Shown one piece after another: positions 1 to 5,419 of a stretch of DNA of 5,419 bases. Numbering within the stretch: the stretch's first letter is position 1; every line of letters starts with the position of its first letter. This DNA comes from Candidatus Ethanoperedens thermophilum. Its GTDB lineage: Archaea > Halobacteriota > Methanosarcinia > Methanosarcinales > EX4572-44. The notes beneath the pieces are model-generated. The model was given only the letters and a program-made list of their open reading frames with translations. It was not told the origin of the DNA and did not search any database. The position numbers were made by a program, and so were the translations under genes. The stretch lies in NCBI GenBank assembly GCA_012910725.1, contig WNEG01000065.1:1-5419 (forward strand), given 5' to 3'.

Positions 1-133
1 ATGGGGGTGCAGGTTGATGGATTATCAGGGAGCCATCGGTAGTATGCCCACATCTTATCAAGTATTTGTATGTGGAATAGGGGGGCTATCTCATATAGAT
101 ATATTGTTCAGAGATACTACAAGAATGCAAATG

Positions 134-139
134 TTTAAA
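134..139 (+). promoter_or_regulatory. Possible archaeal TATA box for the SecB-like gene
   Basis: TTTAAA lies 27 bases before the ATG at 167, preceded by an A-rich stretch (GCAAAT) that could act as a BRE. Archaeal transcription usually begins about 22-27 bases downstream of the TATA centre, which would put the start near 160-164 and give a nearly leaderless mRNA. That agrees with the lack of any GGAGG/GAGGTG-like site before the ATG. An alternative AT-rich site is CATATAGATATAT at about 92-104, which would give a leader of about 45 bases; it lies between the inverted halves TATCTC (87-92) and GAGATA (111-116). Assigned by eye from spacing only. Confidence 0.35.
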
Positions 140-166
140 CCATATCAAAACAACCACACATAATTA

Positions 167-628
167 ATGATAGTAAATTTTAGTGTGACACACATAGAAT
201 CAAAGACATACATGTCACAAGAAGAATTTAGAAAGTATCGAAATATTAATATTAACTATGATATTAATCTTAGAAATCCTTCGGTGTCTACGATGCAAAC
301 ACCATTTGGCAAGAGTGCAACCATCAAAGTTGAATATGCTTTCTCTATAAACTACCTGAATCCAAGCATTGGTCAGATTCGCTTTGAAGGTAATGCTAAC
401 TACTACACAGAGGAAGATATGGATGATATTAAAAAACAATGGGATTCAGGAAGTGCACCCATAGCGGTCCAGAATGAGATTGCAAACACCACTGTATTAA
501 ACCTTGCCCCCCTTGCAATCAGCATATCAAAAAGTATGGGACTGCCACCTGCTATACCAATACCAACCATCAATTTTGAAAAACACAAGCAAAAACAGAC
601 AGAAGCACCTTCAAACTACTATGCATAA
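167..628 (+). CDS. SecB-like archaeal conserved protein (putative chaperone)
   Basis: This 153-residue soluble protein has no signal peptide or membrane segment. The order of elements suits a SecB-like fold: alternating beta-type strands at residues 1-10, 27-36, 50-64 and 67-80, a helix at about 82-93, then a longer helix at about 98-125 ending in the Pro-rich segment GLPPAIPIP (125-133). The N-terminal VNFSVTHIESK and the LPPxIPIP-type ending resemble archaeal conserved proteins related to SecB (the Methanocaldococcus MJ0357 group, from memory). SecB-like proteins hold unfolded clients for export or, in some bacteria, protect antitoxins. The tail from 139 is charged and Gln/Lys-rich, probably disordered. 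The ATG at 167 is the earliest possible start because an in-frame TAA sits at 161-163. It has no Shine-Dalgarno sequence and may be translated leaderlessly. The UPF0182 gene begins 30 bases downstream. The chaperone role is inferred, and membership of this family is likely but not proven. Confidence 0.55.
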   Translation: MIVNFSVTHIESKTYMSQEEFRKYRNININYDINLRNPSVSTMQTPFGKSATIKVEYAFSINYLNPSIGQIRFEGNANYYTEEDMDDIKKQWDSGSAPIAVQNEIANTTVLNLAPLAISISKSMGLPPAIPIPTINFEKHKQKQTEAPSNYYA

Positions 629-645
629 ACAGATAACAGAACACG

Positions 646-657
646 TTTTATTTTTAT
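646..657 (+). terminator. T-rich tract between two genes, possible archaeal terminator
   Basis: TTTTATTTTTAT fills the end of the 30-base gap between the SecB-like gene and the UPF0182 start codon. Archaeal RNA polymerase can terminate on U-rich tracts without a hairpin, and no hairpin is visible here. The tract could reduce read-through from the first gene into the second. It could also just be an AT-rich leader, or a TATA-like element too close to the ATG at 659 to serve that start. No ribosome-binding site precedes the ATG. Confidence 0.25.
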
Positions 658-658
658 C

Positions 659-3403
659 ATGACTAATAACAAACCCACTCCTATTGGAACACTTCCAAAA
701 ATCCTGTTTTTAATTGCTATTATTTTGTTTTTTGGTGTTAGTACACTCTCACGTTTTGTAGTTGATTACAAGTGGTTTGGATCGATTGGCTATTCGCAGG
801 TATTCGTTGTTACCTTTACTACCAAGCTTCTGTTATTTGTCATAGGGTTTTTAGTGTGCATCAGTGTATTGTTTTTTGCATGGAATCGGTTTAAGAAAAT
901 CATTCTTGCAACAACTGCCACATTTACGCCTATCTGGGCAACATGGGAACAGGTACCAAAAGAATATATCGATGTTACTCCGGAGACTCCAACAAAAACA
1001 GTGATTAAATCCATTAAAACACATATTGGAATTGCTTTTTTGATTATTTCTCTCTTTGCAGGCTTGAATTTATCAAGCAAGTGGAGCACAGTACTCCTGT
1101 ATTTTAACAAGAGTCCATTTGGAAGCACCGATCCCGTTTTTGGAAAAGATATCGGATTTTATGTCTTCTCCCTGCCATTCTTCCATGCTGTGTTGAACTA
1201 CCTCCTTGGGGTGTTTGTTCTTGTCAGCCTGCTATTAATTCTTGCATATCTATCCTTTAACTGGCAACTGGTTACCAAGCGTGTGCCTTTAAATCTGCGA
1301 TTACCACTGATGTTTGTTTTTTTGCTCCTTGCAGTTAAGGTATATCTCTTACGCTTTAGCATACTCTACAGCACCACTGGTATTGTATACGGTGCAGGAT
1401 ATGTAGATGTGAATATCAACCAGTATATTCCGTTGATTATTAGCCTGGTATTCCTTGCAGCAGGTATTGCTATCGCAGTGCTTCCATTAGTATCCAGTAA
1501 AGGACTATCAACGAAGATGCCAATTGCTGCTGTAGTGTTAATCATTGCAATCTCCTTTGTCGGAGGTGGGGCAGCATGGTTCGTGCAGGAGTTTAAGGTC
1601 TCGCCAAACGAGATCGTTTTAGAAGAGCCATTCATTGAGTATAATATTGATCTGACCAACAAAGCATACGGATTAACAAATATCAAAGAACAGGTATATC
1701 CAATATCGTATAACCTTACCACTGACGATATCATTGACTCGCCTACCATTAATAATGTTCGATTATGGGACCATCAGCCGCTTTTAACCACTTTCCGGCA
1801 GCGACAGGAGATTAGAACCTATTACGGCTTCGATGATGTTGTGGTTGACCGATACCATATCAATGGTGAGCTAACCCAGGTGTGGATGTCCCTTAGAGAG
1901 ATGCTTCCTGGTAGACTGCAGGGCGCTGCAGACACATGGATCAATAAACATCTGATTTATACTCATGGCATTGGTGTCGTCGTAGCCCCGGTAAATGATG
2001 TAGATAACCAGGGGCTCCCGAGGATGATTATTAAAGACATCCCCCCGAAAATAGAAACTACTGATATAATCATCACACAACCACGAATCTACTATGGAAA
2101 GCAGACCAACTATTATATCATAACCAACAGCAACCGTGAAGAATTTGACTATCCGGAAGGTGACCAGAATAAGTACACAACATACCAGGGAACAGGCGGC
2201 ATCCCTCTTACGGCAACAAACAAATTGTTCTTAAGCCTTGCACTTGGAGAAATCAAGCTGTACACTTCAGAATATATTACAGAAAACAGCAAGCTTCACC
2301 TGTATCGGAACATAAACGAGAGAGTTGAAAAGGTTACACCATACTTATTATTTGACAGTGTGCCACATGCTTTCATATCAGATGATGGCAGGATTTGCTG
2401 GATGTTAAGCGGCTTTACAACATCGAACAGATACCCTTATGCAGAGCCAACCCAGTTCAAAGGTAAGCGATTCAACTACATCTCTGATTCAGTCAAAGCT
2501 GTCATTGACACATATAACGGAACGACCACCTATTACATTATAAAAGACGATCCAATCCTCAAAGCTTATGCCAAAATATACCCTGAAATATTCAAACCAC
2601 TTGATGCGATGCCAGAAGATGTAAAAGCACATCTTCGCTATTCTGAGGATCTCTTTAGCATCCAGACCAGAATATATGCAACCTACCACATGAAAACACC
2701 AGAGGTATTCTACAACAAGGAAGATCTCTGGGAAATACCTACTGAAAAATATGAAGCATCAGTAGTCAGGGTTCAGCCTTATAATGTGCTCTTCCAGCTA
2801 AACGGCGAACTGAGCTTTGTGACCATGCTGCCATTTACTCCAGTCAATCGAGACAACATGATCTCATGGATGGCAGTAAAACAGGATCTTCCGGACTATG
2901 GCGAAATTACTGTCTTCAAGTTCACCAAGGAAGAGCAAATCTATGGGCCTTCGCAGATTGAAGCACGTATCGATCAGGATGAGGACATTTCAAAGGACCT
3001 TACACTATGGGGACAAAGCGGCTCACGTGTGATTAGAGGTAACCTGCTGGTTATACCATTTAAAAACTCAATTCTGTACATAGAACCGTTATACCTTGCA
3101 GCCGAAACAGGAAGTATACCAGAGCTCAAACGAGTAATTGTCTTCTATAATAATAGCGTTGCCATGGAGCGAACACTTGAGCAAGCTTTAAACAAGGTGC
3201 TCGGATACAAGAAAATAGCCATTCCAGCAGAAATGTCTGTATCAGAATACACCGGTATGAATGAACTCCTGGAGCAAACCATCCAGCATTATGAGATTGC
3301 AACAGATGCGCTTACGAATCAGGATCTTGAAACTTATGGCCGGGAGATGAAGACCGTGGATAAACTTCTACAAGAGCTGAAAAAACAGATAGAAGAAGAT
3401 TGA
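659..3403 (+). CDS. UPF0182 family membrane protein with large extracytoplasmic domain
   Basis: A complete 914-residue member of UPF0182 (PF03699/COG1615), a bacterial and archaeal family with no established function. Seven membrane helices are visible at about 12-32, 50-73, 121-138, 175-200, 212-232, 254-277 and 286-308. Basic loops at 76-80, 201-214 and 281-286 (RFKK, KR, K..K) fit the positive-inside rule, leaving the N terminus inside and residues about 310-914 outside. Family motifs run along the whole length: KWFGSIGY (38-45), DPVFGKDIGFYVFSLPF (158-174), YGAGYVDV (244-251), SPNEIVLEEPFIEYNI (315-330), QEIRTYYGF (383-391), YTHGIGVVVAPVN (434-446), EFDYPEG (495-501), DSVKAVIDTYNG (610-621), FTPVNRDNMISWMAV (726-740), YGPSQIEARI (762-771) and GSRVIRGNLLVIP (788-800). 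The C-terminal 60 residues are helical and charged. No stop or frameshift interrupts it. The ATG lacks a Shine-Dalgarno sequence. Its neighbours are a SecB-like protein 30 bases upstream and a small membrane protein 49 bases downstream. Confidence 0.95.
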   Translation: MTNNKPTPIGTLPKILFLIAIILFFGVSTLSRFVVDYKWFGSIGYSQVFVVTFTTKLLLFVIGFLVCISVLFFAWNRFKKIILATTATFTPIWATWEQVPKEYIDVTPETPTKTVIKSIKTHIGIAFLIISLFAGLNLSSKWSTVLLYFNKSPFGSTDPVFGKDIGFYVFSLPFFHAVLNYLLGVFVLVSLLLILAYLSFNWQLVTKRVPLNLRLPLMFVFLLLAVKVYLLRFSILYSTTGIVYGAGYVDVNINQYIPLIISLVFLAAGIAIAVLPLVSSKGLSTKMPIAAVVLIIAISFVGGGAAWFVQEFKVSPNEIVLEEPFIEYNIDLTNKAYGLTNIKEQVYPISYNLTTDDIIDSPTINNVRLWDHQPLLTTFRQRQEIRTYYGFDDVVVDRYHINGELTQVWMSLREMLPGRLQGAADTWINKHLIYTHGIGVVVAPVNDVDNQGLPRMIIKDIPPKIETTDIIITQPRIYYGKQTNYYIITNSNREEFDYPEGDQNKYTTYQGTGGIPLTATNKLFLSLALGEIKLYTSEYITENSKLHLYRNINERVEKVTPYLLFDSVPHAFISDDGRICWMLSGFTTSNRYPYAEPTQFKGKRFNYISDSVKAVIDTYNGTTTYYIIKDDPILKAYAKIYPEIFKPLDAMPEDVKAHLRYSEDLFSIQTRIYATYHMKTPEVFYNKEDLWEIPTEKYEASVVRVQPYNVLFQLNGELSFVTMLPFTPVNRDNMISWMAVKQDLPDYGEITVFKFTKEEQIYGPSQIEARIDQDEDISKDLTLWGQSGSRVIRGNLLVIPFKNSILYIEPLYLAAETGSIPELKRVIVFYNNSVAMERTLEQALNKVLGYKKIAIPAEMSVSEYTGMNELLEQTIQHYEIATDALTNQDLETYGREMKTVDKLLQELKKQIEED

Positions 3404-3439
3404 AAAGATTAAACAATATCTCTGGTATTAGTGTTTGCA

Positions 3440-3446
3440 GAGGTGA
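3440..3446 (+). promoter_or_regulatory. Ribosome-binding site fixing a TTG start
   Basis: GAGGTGA matches seven consecutive bases of the archaeal consensus GGAGGTGAT and is followed by six bases (AAAAAA) before the TTG at 3453. The next in-frame start, ATG at 3480, has only GC-rich coding-like sequence before it and no such site. This makes TTG the better start for the small downstream gene. It is the clearest Shine-Dalgarno sequence next to a usable start in the window. Confidence 0.8.
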
Positions 3447-3452
3447 AAAAAA

Positions 3453-3749
3453 TTGAGTTTTCCCGGTCCCGGGACGGCAATGGCTTTTGCTGCTGCTATG
3501 GCGGCTGGAGCAGCAGGCCATAGTAGTAGTTGTGGCAATTTATGGATTACAGGCGGACTTATCGGACTCAGCGCAATACTTGCTGTTATTACTTATGCAA
3601 TTGAACTAGTGTCAGGTCCACATTACAAACATAAACAAGAAGTTAACGCATCAAAACTCGGCTTAATTAAGACGTCATATGGAATGCTTAATAACGACGT
3701 AATCGAAAAGGAAGAATATCGAGAAATAAAGCAGGAGCTTATCTTCTAA
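3453..3749 (+). CDS. Small Ala/Gly-rich single-helix membrane protein with SHOCT-like tail
   Basis: This 98-residue protein has three parts. Residues 1-28 begin with FPGPGTAM, then an Ala/Gly/Met-rich weakly hydrophobic stretch (10-22) ending in HSSSCGN. A clear membrane helix spans about 30-54 (LWITGGLIGLSAILAVITYA). After a short basic loop (HYKHK, 57-61), residues 68-97 match the SHOCT short C-terminal pattern: a Leu-rich helix, a turn (LNND where Gly is usual), then VIEKEEYREIKQEL. SHOCT modules are small helical pairs found at the ends of many unrelated membrane and stress proteins, and probably mediate oligomerisation or tethering; the specific role is unknown. TTG is chosen as start because of the GAGGTGA site; starting at ATG 3480 would remove nine residues. 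The gene lies 49 bases after UPF0182 in the same direction, so co-transcription is plausible. It converges with rtcB. I recognise no named family for the whole protein. Confidence 0.8.
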   Translation: MSFPGPGTAMAFAAAMAAGAAGHSSSCGNLWITGGLIGLSAILAVITYAIELVSGPHYKHKQEVNASKLGLIKTSYGMLNNDVIEKEEYREIKQELIF

Positions 3750-3851
3750 ATCAAAGGGGGACTAAAGCAGAAGATTCGCTCAAAGTTGCACTTACCTTCA
3801 TGGATGGGGACACGTTTGCATAAAAGTTGAAACTCGAAATCAATATCCTAT
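3750..3851. other. Convergent spacer between the small membrane-protein gene and rtcB
   Basis: This spacer of about 100 bases separates two converging stop codons. It has no open frame of useful length and no strong local hairpin. On the minus strand, downstream of the rtcB stop, positions 3840-3821 read as a T-rich segment (ATTTCGAG, TTTCAAC, TTTTA) that could be a weak archaeal U-rich terminator for rtcB. No comparable tract follows the plus-strand gene. Confidence 0.3.
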
Positions 3852-5279
3852 TCACCCTTTGATGCATCCGAGTGGGCGCACTCTTACCACTTTTGCTGCA
3901 AGTCCGGTGGCATCAATCACATCCACCACTTTTTCTACTGGCTTGTAGCTTCCAGGCGCCTCTTCCGCGACACCGCGCATGGAGTGTGTTTTAATGATGA
4001 TGCCGCGTGCTCCAAGCTCTTTTACGATCTCTTCACCCTGCCAGAGCTTTTTAGCTTTTGTTCGACTCATTACTCTGCCTGCTCCATGGCACACTGATGC
4101 AAATGCACCTTCTTCTTTTTCCAGTCCGGCAAGAATATAGGATGCTGTACCCATGCTGCCACCAATCAGCACCGGCTGTCCTGCATCCTTGTACGATTCT
4201 GGCAGCTCATCTCTTTGTCTCCCAAATGCTCTGGTAGCACCTTTTCGATGAACATAGAGTGTTTTTGTTTTACCATTGAGCTTGTGTCGTTCAACCTTGC
4301 AGGTGTTGTGTCCAACATCATAGAGCGTCTTTATATCTGCATCTGGAAACACCTTATTAACTCCTTTTCGCGCCAGATGTGCTATTACCTGCCTGTTAGC
4401 AAAGGCATAGTTTGTAGCGCAGTTCACTGCCGAGAAGTATTTTTCACCCTCGGGGGAGTGTATTGGAGCGCACACAAGTTCTCTTTCCCTGATTGGCAAA
4501 TTATATTTGCGCGATGCGCTTGCAAGAATTTTAAGATAATCAGTGCCGATTTGATGGCCAAGAGCGCGTGAGCCGCAGTGAAAGGAGATTATTATCTGGT
4601 TCATGGACAGCCCAAATTTTTCAGCGATGGACTGATTGTAAATCTGGTCCACGTACTGCACTTCAATGTAGTGGTTTCCTGAACCGAGAGTTCCAACCTG
4701 TCGTTTTTCTCGCTTTATAGCGGTTTCACTGACATTGTCCGGATCGGCACCAGCAATCACACCACCTTCCTCGATAAAGGCAAGGTCTTCTTTAATACCA
4801 TAACCTTGTTCCACTATCCATGGTGCGCCATCGGTCAGAACATCATAGATCTTACCTCCTGCAAGTGCTATCTCACCCCGTGAGCCAAGACCGGCAGGAA
4901 CCATATCAAAAAGAACATCAACGAGTGTTGAAAGTTTGGGCTTCACATCGTTTACTGTGAGATTTGTGGTAAGGCTTCGAACCCCACAGTTGACATCAAA
5001 ACCAACACCTCCAACCGAGACTACCCCACCATCTTCAGGATCAAATGCTGCAACCCCGCCTATAGGAAATCCATAGCCCCAGTGTGCATCCGGCATGACG
5101 GCGGCAAATTTTTGAATTCCAGGAAGACATGCGACATTACTCGTTTGTTCGTATACCTTATCATCCATCCCTAGAACAAGTTCTTCACTTCCAAAGATTT
5201 TCCCATTGACAAGCATGTCTCCACTTTTCGGTATTTCCCATACATTGTCACTAATTTTTTTTAATCGTTCAAGATTCAT
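3852..5279 (-). CDS. rtcB: RtcB, GTP-dependent RNA-splicing ligase
   Basis: The enzyme joins RNA 2',3'-cyclic phosphate or 3'-phosphate ends to 5'-OH ends using GTP and two Mn ions. It ligates tRNA exons after intron removal and repairs cleaved RNA in the cytoplasm, often helped by archease (not in this window). At 475 residues it is near the usual archaeal intein-free length (Pyrococcus about 481). All expected active-site residues are visible: D95 and C98 in FDVNCG, N202, H203 and E206 in GSGNHYIE, H234 in SFHCGSR, H325 and N326 in YDVGHN, S375 in the GGSMGT loop, the guanylylated H398 in CHGAGR, and K474 in the C-terminal CIKG. Up to residue 234 the numbering equals that of Pyrococcus RtcB. 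The ATG at 5279 gives MNLERLKKISDNVWEIPK, aligning with the known N terminus. The frame stays open to a GTG at 5330, but those 17 extra codons lie in an IS-type hairpin and do not look like RtcB. No Shine-Dalgarno sequence precedes the ATG. There is no intein. Confidence 0.97.
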   Translation of the reverse strand: MNLERLKKISDNVWEIPKSGDMLVNGKIFGSEELVLGMDDKVYEQTSNVACLPGIQKFAAVMPDAHWGYGFPIGGVAAFDPEDGGVVSVGGVGFDVNCGVRSLTTNLTVNDVKPKLSTLVDVLFDMVPAGLGSRGEIALAGGKIYDVLTDGAPWIVEQGYGIKEDLAFIEEGGVIAGADPDNVSETAIKREKRQVGTLGSGNHYIEVQYVDQIYNQSIAEKFGLSMNQIIISFHCGSRALGHQIGTDYLKILASASRKYNLPIRERELVCAPIHSPEGEKYFSAVNCATNYAFANRQVIAHLARKGVNKVFPDADIKTLYDVGHNTCKVERHKLNGKTKTLYVHRKGATRAFGRQRDELPESYKDAGQPVLIGGSMGTASYILAGLEKEEGAFASVCHGAGRVMSRTKAKKLWQGEEIVKELGARGIIIKTHSMRGVAEEAPGSYKPVEKVVDVIDATGLAAKVVRVRPLGCIKG

Positions 5280-5285
5280 CTTACT

Positions 5286-5329
5286 TGCGCAAGGAGACCC
5301 TGTCCGTGAGGGCAGGGAGGAATTGCGCA
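5286..5329 (+). mobile_element. Solitary IS200/IS605 right-end (omegaRNA-type) hairpin
   Basis: Outer stem TGCGCAA (5286-5292) pairs perfectly with TTGCGCA (5323-5329). A purine-rich internal loop, GGAGA (5293-5297) opposite AGGAA (5318-5322), encloses an eight-pair inner stem, CCCTGTCC (5298-5305) with GGGCAGGG (5310-5317), including one T-G wobble and capped by a GTGA (GNRA-type) tetraloop. Read on the plus strand from 5291 the sequence gives KETLSVRAGRNCAH. The SVRAG block and the GGAGAC...GGGAGGAATTG layout are typical of the 3' end of tnpB in IS200/IS605 elements, where the coding end overlaps the right-end/omegaRNA hairpin. The rest of tnpB should lie to the left, but rtcB begins there, so only the end remains. 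The recognition rests on remembered family sequence patterns, not a search. Confidence 0.65.
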
Positions 5330-5337
5330 CACCTCCT

Positions 5338-5347
5338 GTATAATTAC
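5338..5347 (-). promoter_or_regulatory. rtcB: Possible TATA box for rtcB
   Basis: On the minus strand the sequence reads GTAATTATAC, the most AT-rich segment upstream of rtcB. A start about 22-27 bases downstream would fall near 5315-5320, inside the IS-type hairpin. The rtcB mRNA would then carry a leader of about 35-40 bases containing the inner stem-loop and no Shine-Dalgarno sequence next to the ATG at 5279. No other TATA-like element is visible between here and the window edge. Spacing argument only. Confidence 0.3.
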
Positions 5348-5351
5348 AAAT

Positions 5352-5384
5352 ACCAGCGTATTGGCTTTTTGCCCTCCCGCTGGT
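5352..5384. other. Second hairpin upstream of rtcB
   Basis: ACCAGCG (5352-5358) pairs perfectly with CGCTGGT (5378-5384). Between them a 4-by-4 internal loop (TATT opposite CTCC) leads to a GGC-GCC stem (5363-5365 with 5371-5373) around a TTTTT loop. It lies 22 bases right of the IS-type hairpin and could be part of the same element, a terminator-like structure or an independent RNA fold. I cannot assign a function. Confidence 0.4.
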
Positions 5385-5394
5385 TGGAGTAAGT

Positions 5395-5406
5395 GCTCCT
5401 CGGAGC
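5395..5406. repeat. Short inverted repeat at the right edge
   Basis: GCTCC (5395-5399) and GGAGC (5402-5406) are inverted around TC, giving a tight hairpin (GCTC-CTCG-GAGC as a tetraloop form). A GGAG at 5386-5389 offers an alternative partner for CTCC at 5396-5399, so two mutually exclusive folds are possible. The sequence is cut off 13 bases later, so what it belongs to is not visible. Confidence 0.3.
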
Positions 5407-5419
5407 TGTTAAAAGAGGT

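Larger units (their letters stand above)
5291..5392 (+). pseudogene. Probable 3' remnant of a tnpB reading frame
   Basis: An open plus-strand frame from the hairpin runs KETLSVRAGRNCAH and continues through YNYKYQRIGF and LPSRWLE to a TAA at 5390-5392. The SVRAG part fits TnpB C termini. The continuation after CAH is not something I recognise as TnpB and may be read-through into flanking DNA. No TnpB catalytic region (RuvC-like DED residues, zinc-finger CxxC pairs) is present upstream, because that space is occupied by antisense rtcB. If real, it is a fragment of about 33 codons with no start of its own. Confidence 0.4.

Noticed and set aside
2..163. Open plus-strand frame of 54 codons ending TAA at 161-163, possibly the 3' end of an upstream gene
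   Set aside because: The length is within chance, the predicted peptide resembles nothing I know, and the likely promoter of the next gene lies inside it. The ATG at position 1 is in another frame and stops after 13 codons.
1366..1749. 127-codon minus-strand open frame inside the UPF0182 gene
   Set aside because: The sense strand here encodes conserved UPF0182 membrane helices and motifs, so the antisense frame is a by-product of codon use.
2041..2048. Homopolymer run of six C in the UPF0182 gene as a possible phase-variation or frameshift site
   Set aside because: The reading frame is intact on both sides, and six C is short for slippage; it encodes conserved Ile-Pro-Pro.
3750..3863. 9-bp inverted repeat ATCAAAGGG (3750-3758) and CCCTTTGAT (3855-3863) flanking the convergent spacer
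   Set aside because: The arms are 96 bases apart, the right arm is the last codons of rtcB (I-K-G), and nothing mobile lies between them; chance is the simpler reading.
4215..4571. 118-codon plus-strand open frame inside rtcB
   Set aside because: It is antisense to highly conserved RtcB sequence, Cys-rich and without a ribosome site or recognisable motif; it is a shadow of the real gene.
3852..5279. Intein in rtcB, common in archaeal homologues
   Set aside because: Family motifs are contiguous and the length is that of an uninterrupted enzyme.

Overview
The window looks archaeal, most likely a methanogen or ANME/alkane-oxidising relative within the Euryarchaeota (Halobacteriota). Four things point this way: a small protein resembling an archaeal SecB-like family, two genes that start without a visible Shine-Dalgarno sequence, a GAGGTGA ribosome site matching the archaeal 16S 3' end, and an RtcB whose active-site numbering almost matches the Pyrococcus enzyme. 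The lineage is an inference from protein character; the sequence holds no rRNA or other marker that fixes it.

Layout. Positions 1-166 show no convincing gene and probably hold the promoter of the first gene. Three co-directional plus-strand genes follow: a 153-aa SecB-like protein (167-628), a 914-aa UPF0182 membrane protein with seven N-terminal helices and a very large extracytoplasmic part (659-3403), and a 98-aa Ala/Gly-rich, single-helix protein with a SHOCT-like tail (3453-3749, TTG start with a good ribosome site). The gaps are only 30 and 49 bases, so this may be an operon, although a T-rich tract lies between the first two genes. A convergent spacer of about 100 bases separates the third gene from rtcB, the RNA 3'-phosphate/2',3'-cyclic-phosphate ligase, on the minus strand (3852-5279), complete with all its metal and guanylylation residues.

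Right end. Immediately upstream of rtcB (5284-5392) is a strong nested hairpin whose plus-strand reading encodes a peptide containing SVRAG, typical of TnpB C termini from IS200/IS605 elements. No tnpB body is present in the window, so this looks like a solitary right-end/omegaRNA-type remnant that now forms the 5' region of rtcB. Further hairpins follow to the window edge.

Function. RtcB can be assigned firmly (tRNA splicing and RNA repair). UPF0182 is a firm family assignment with no established function. That the three plus-strand genes form one envelope-associated module, with a SecB-like chaperone beside a protein that must export about 600 residues, is a hypothesis from gene order only. 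I found no CRISPR array, tRNA, rRNA or intact transposase.
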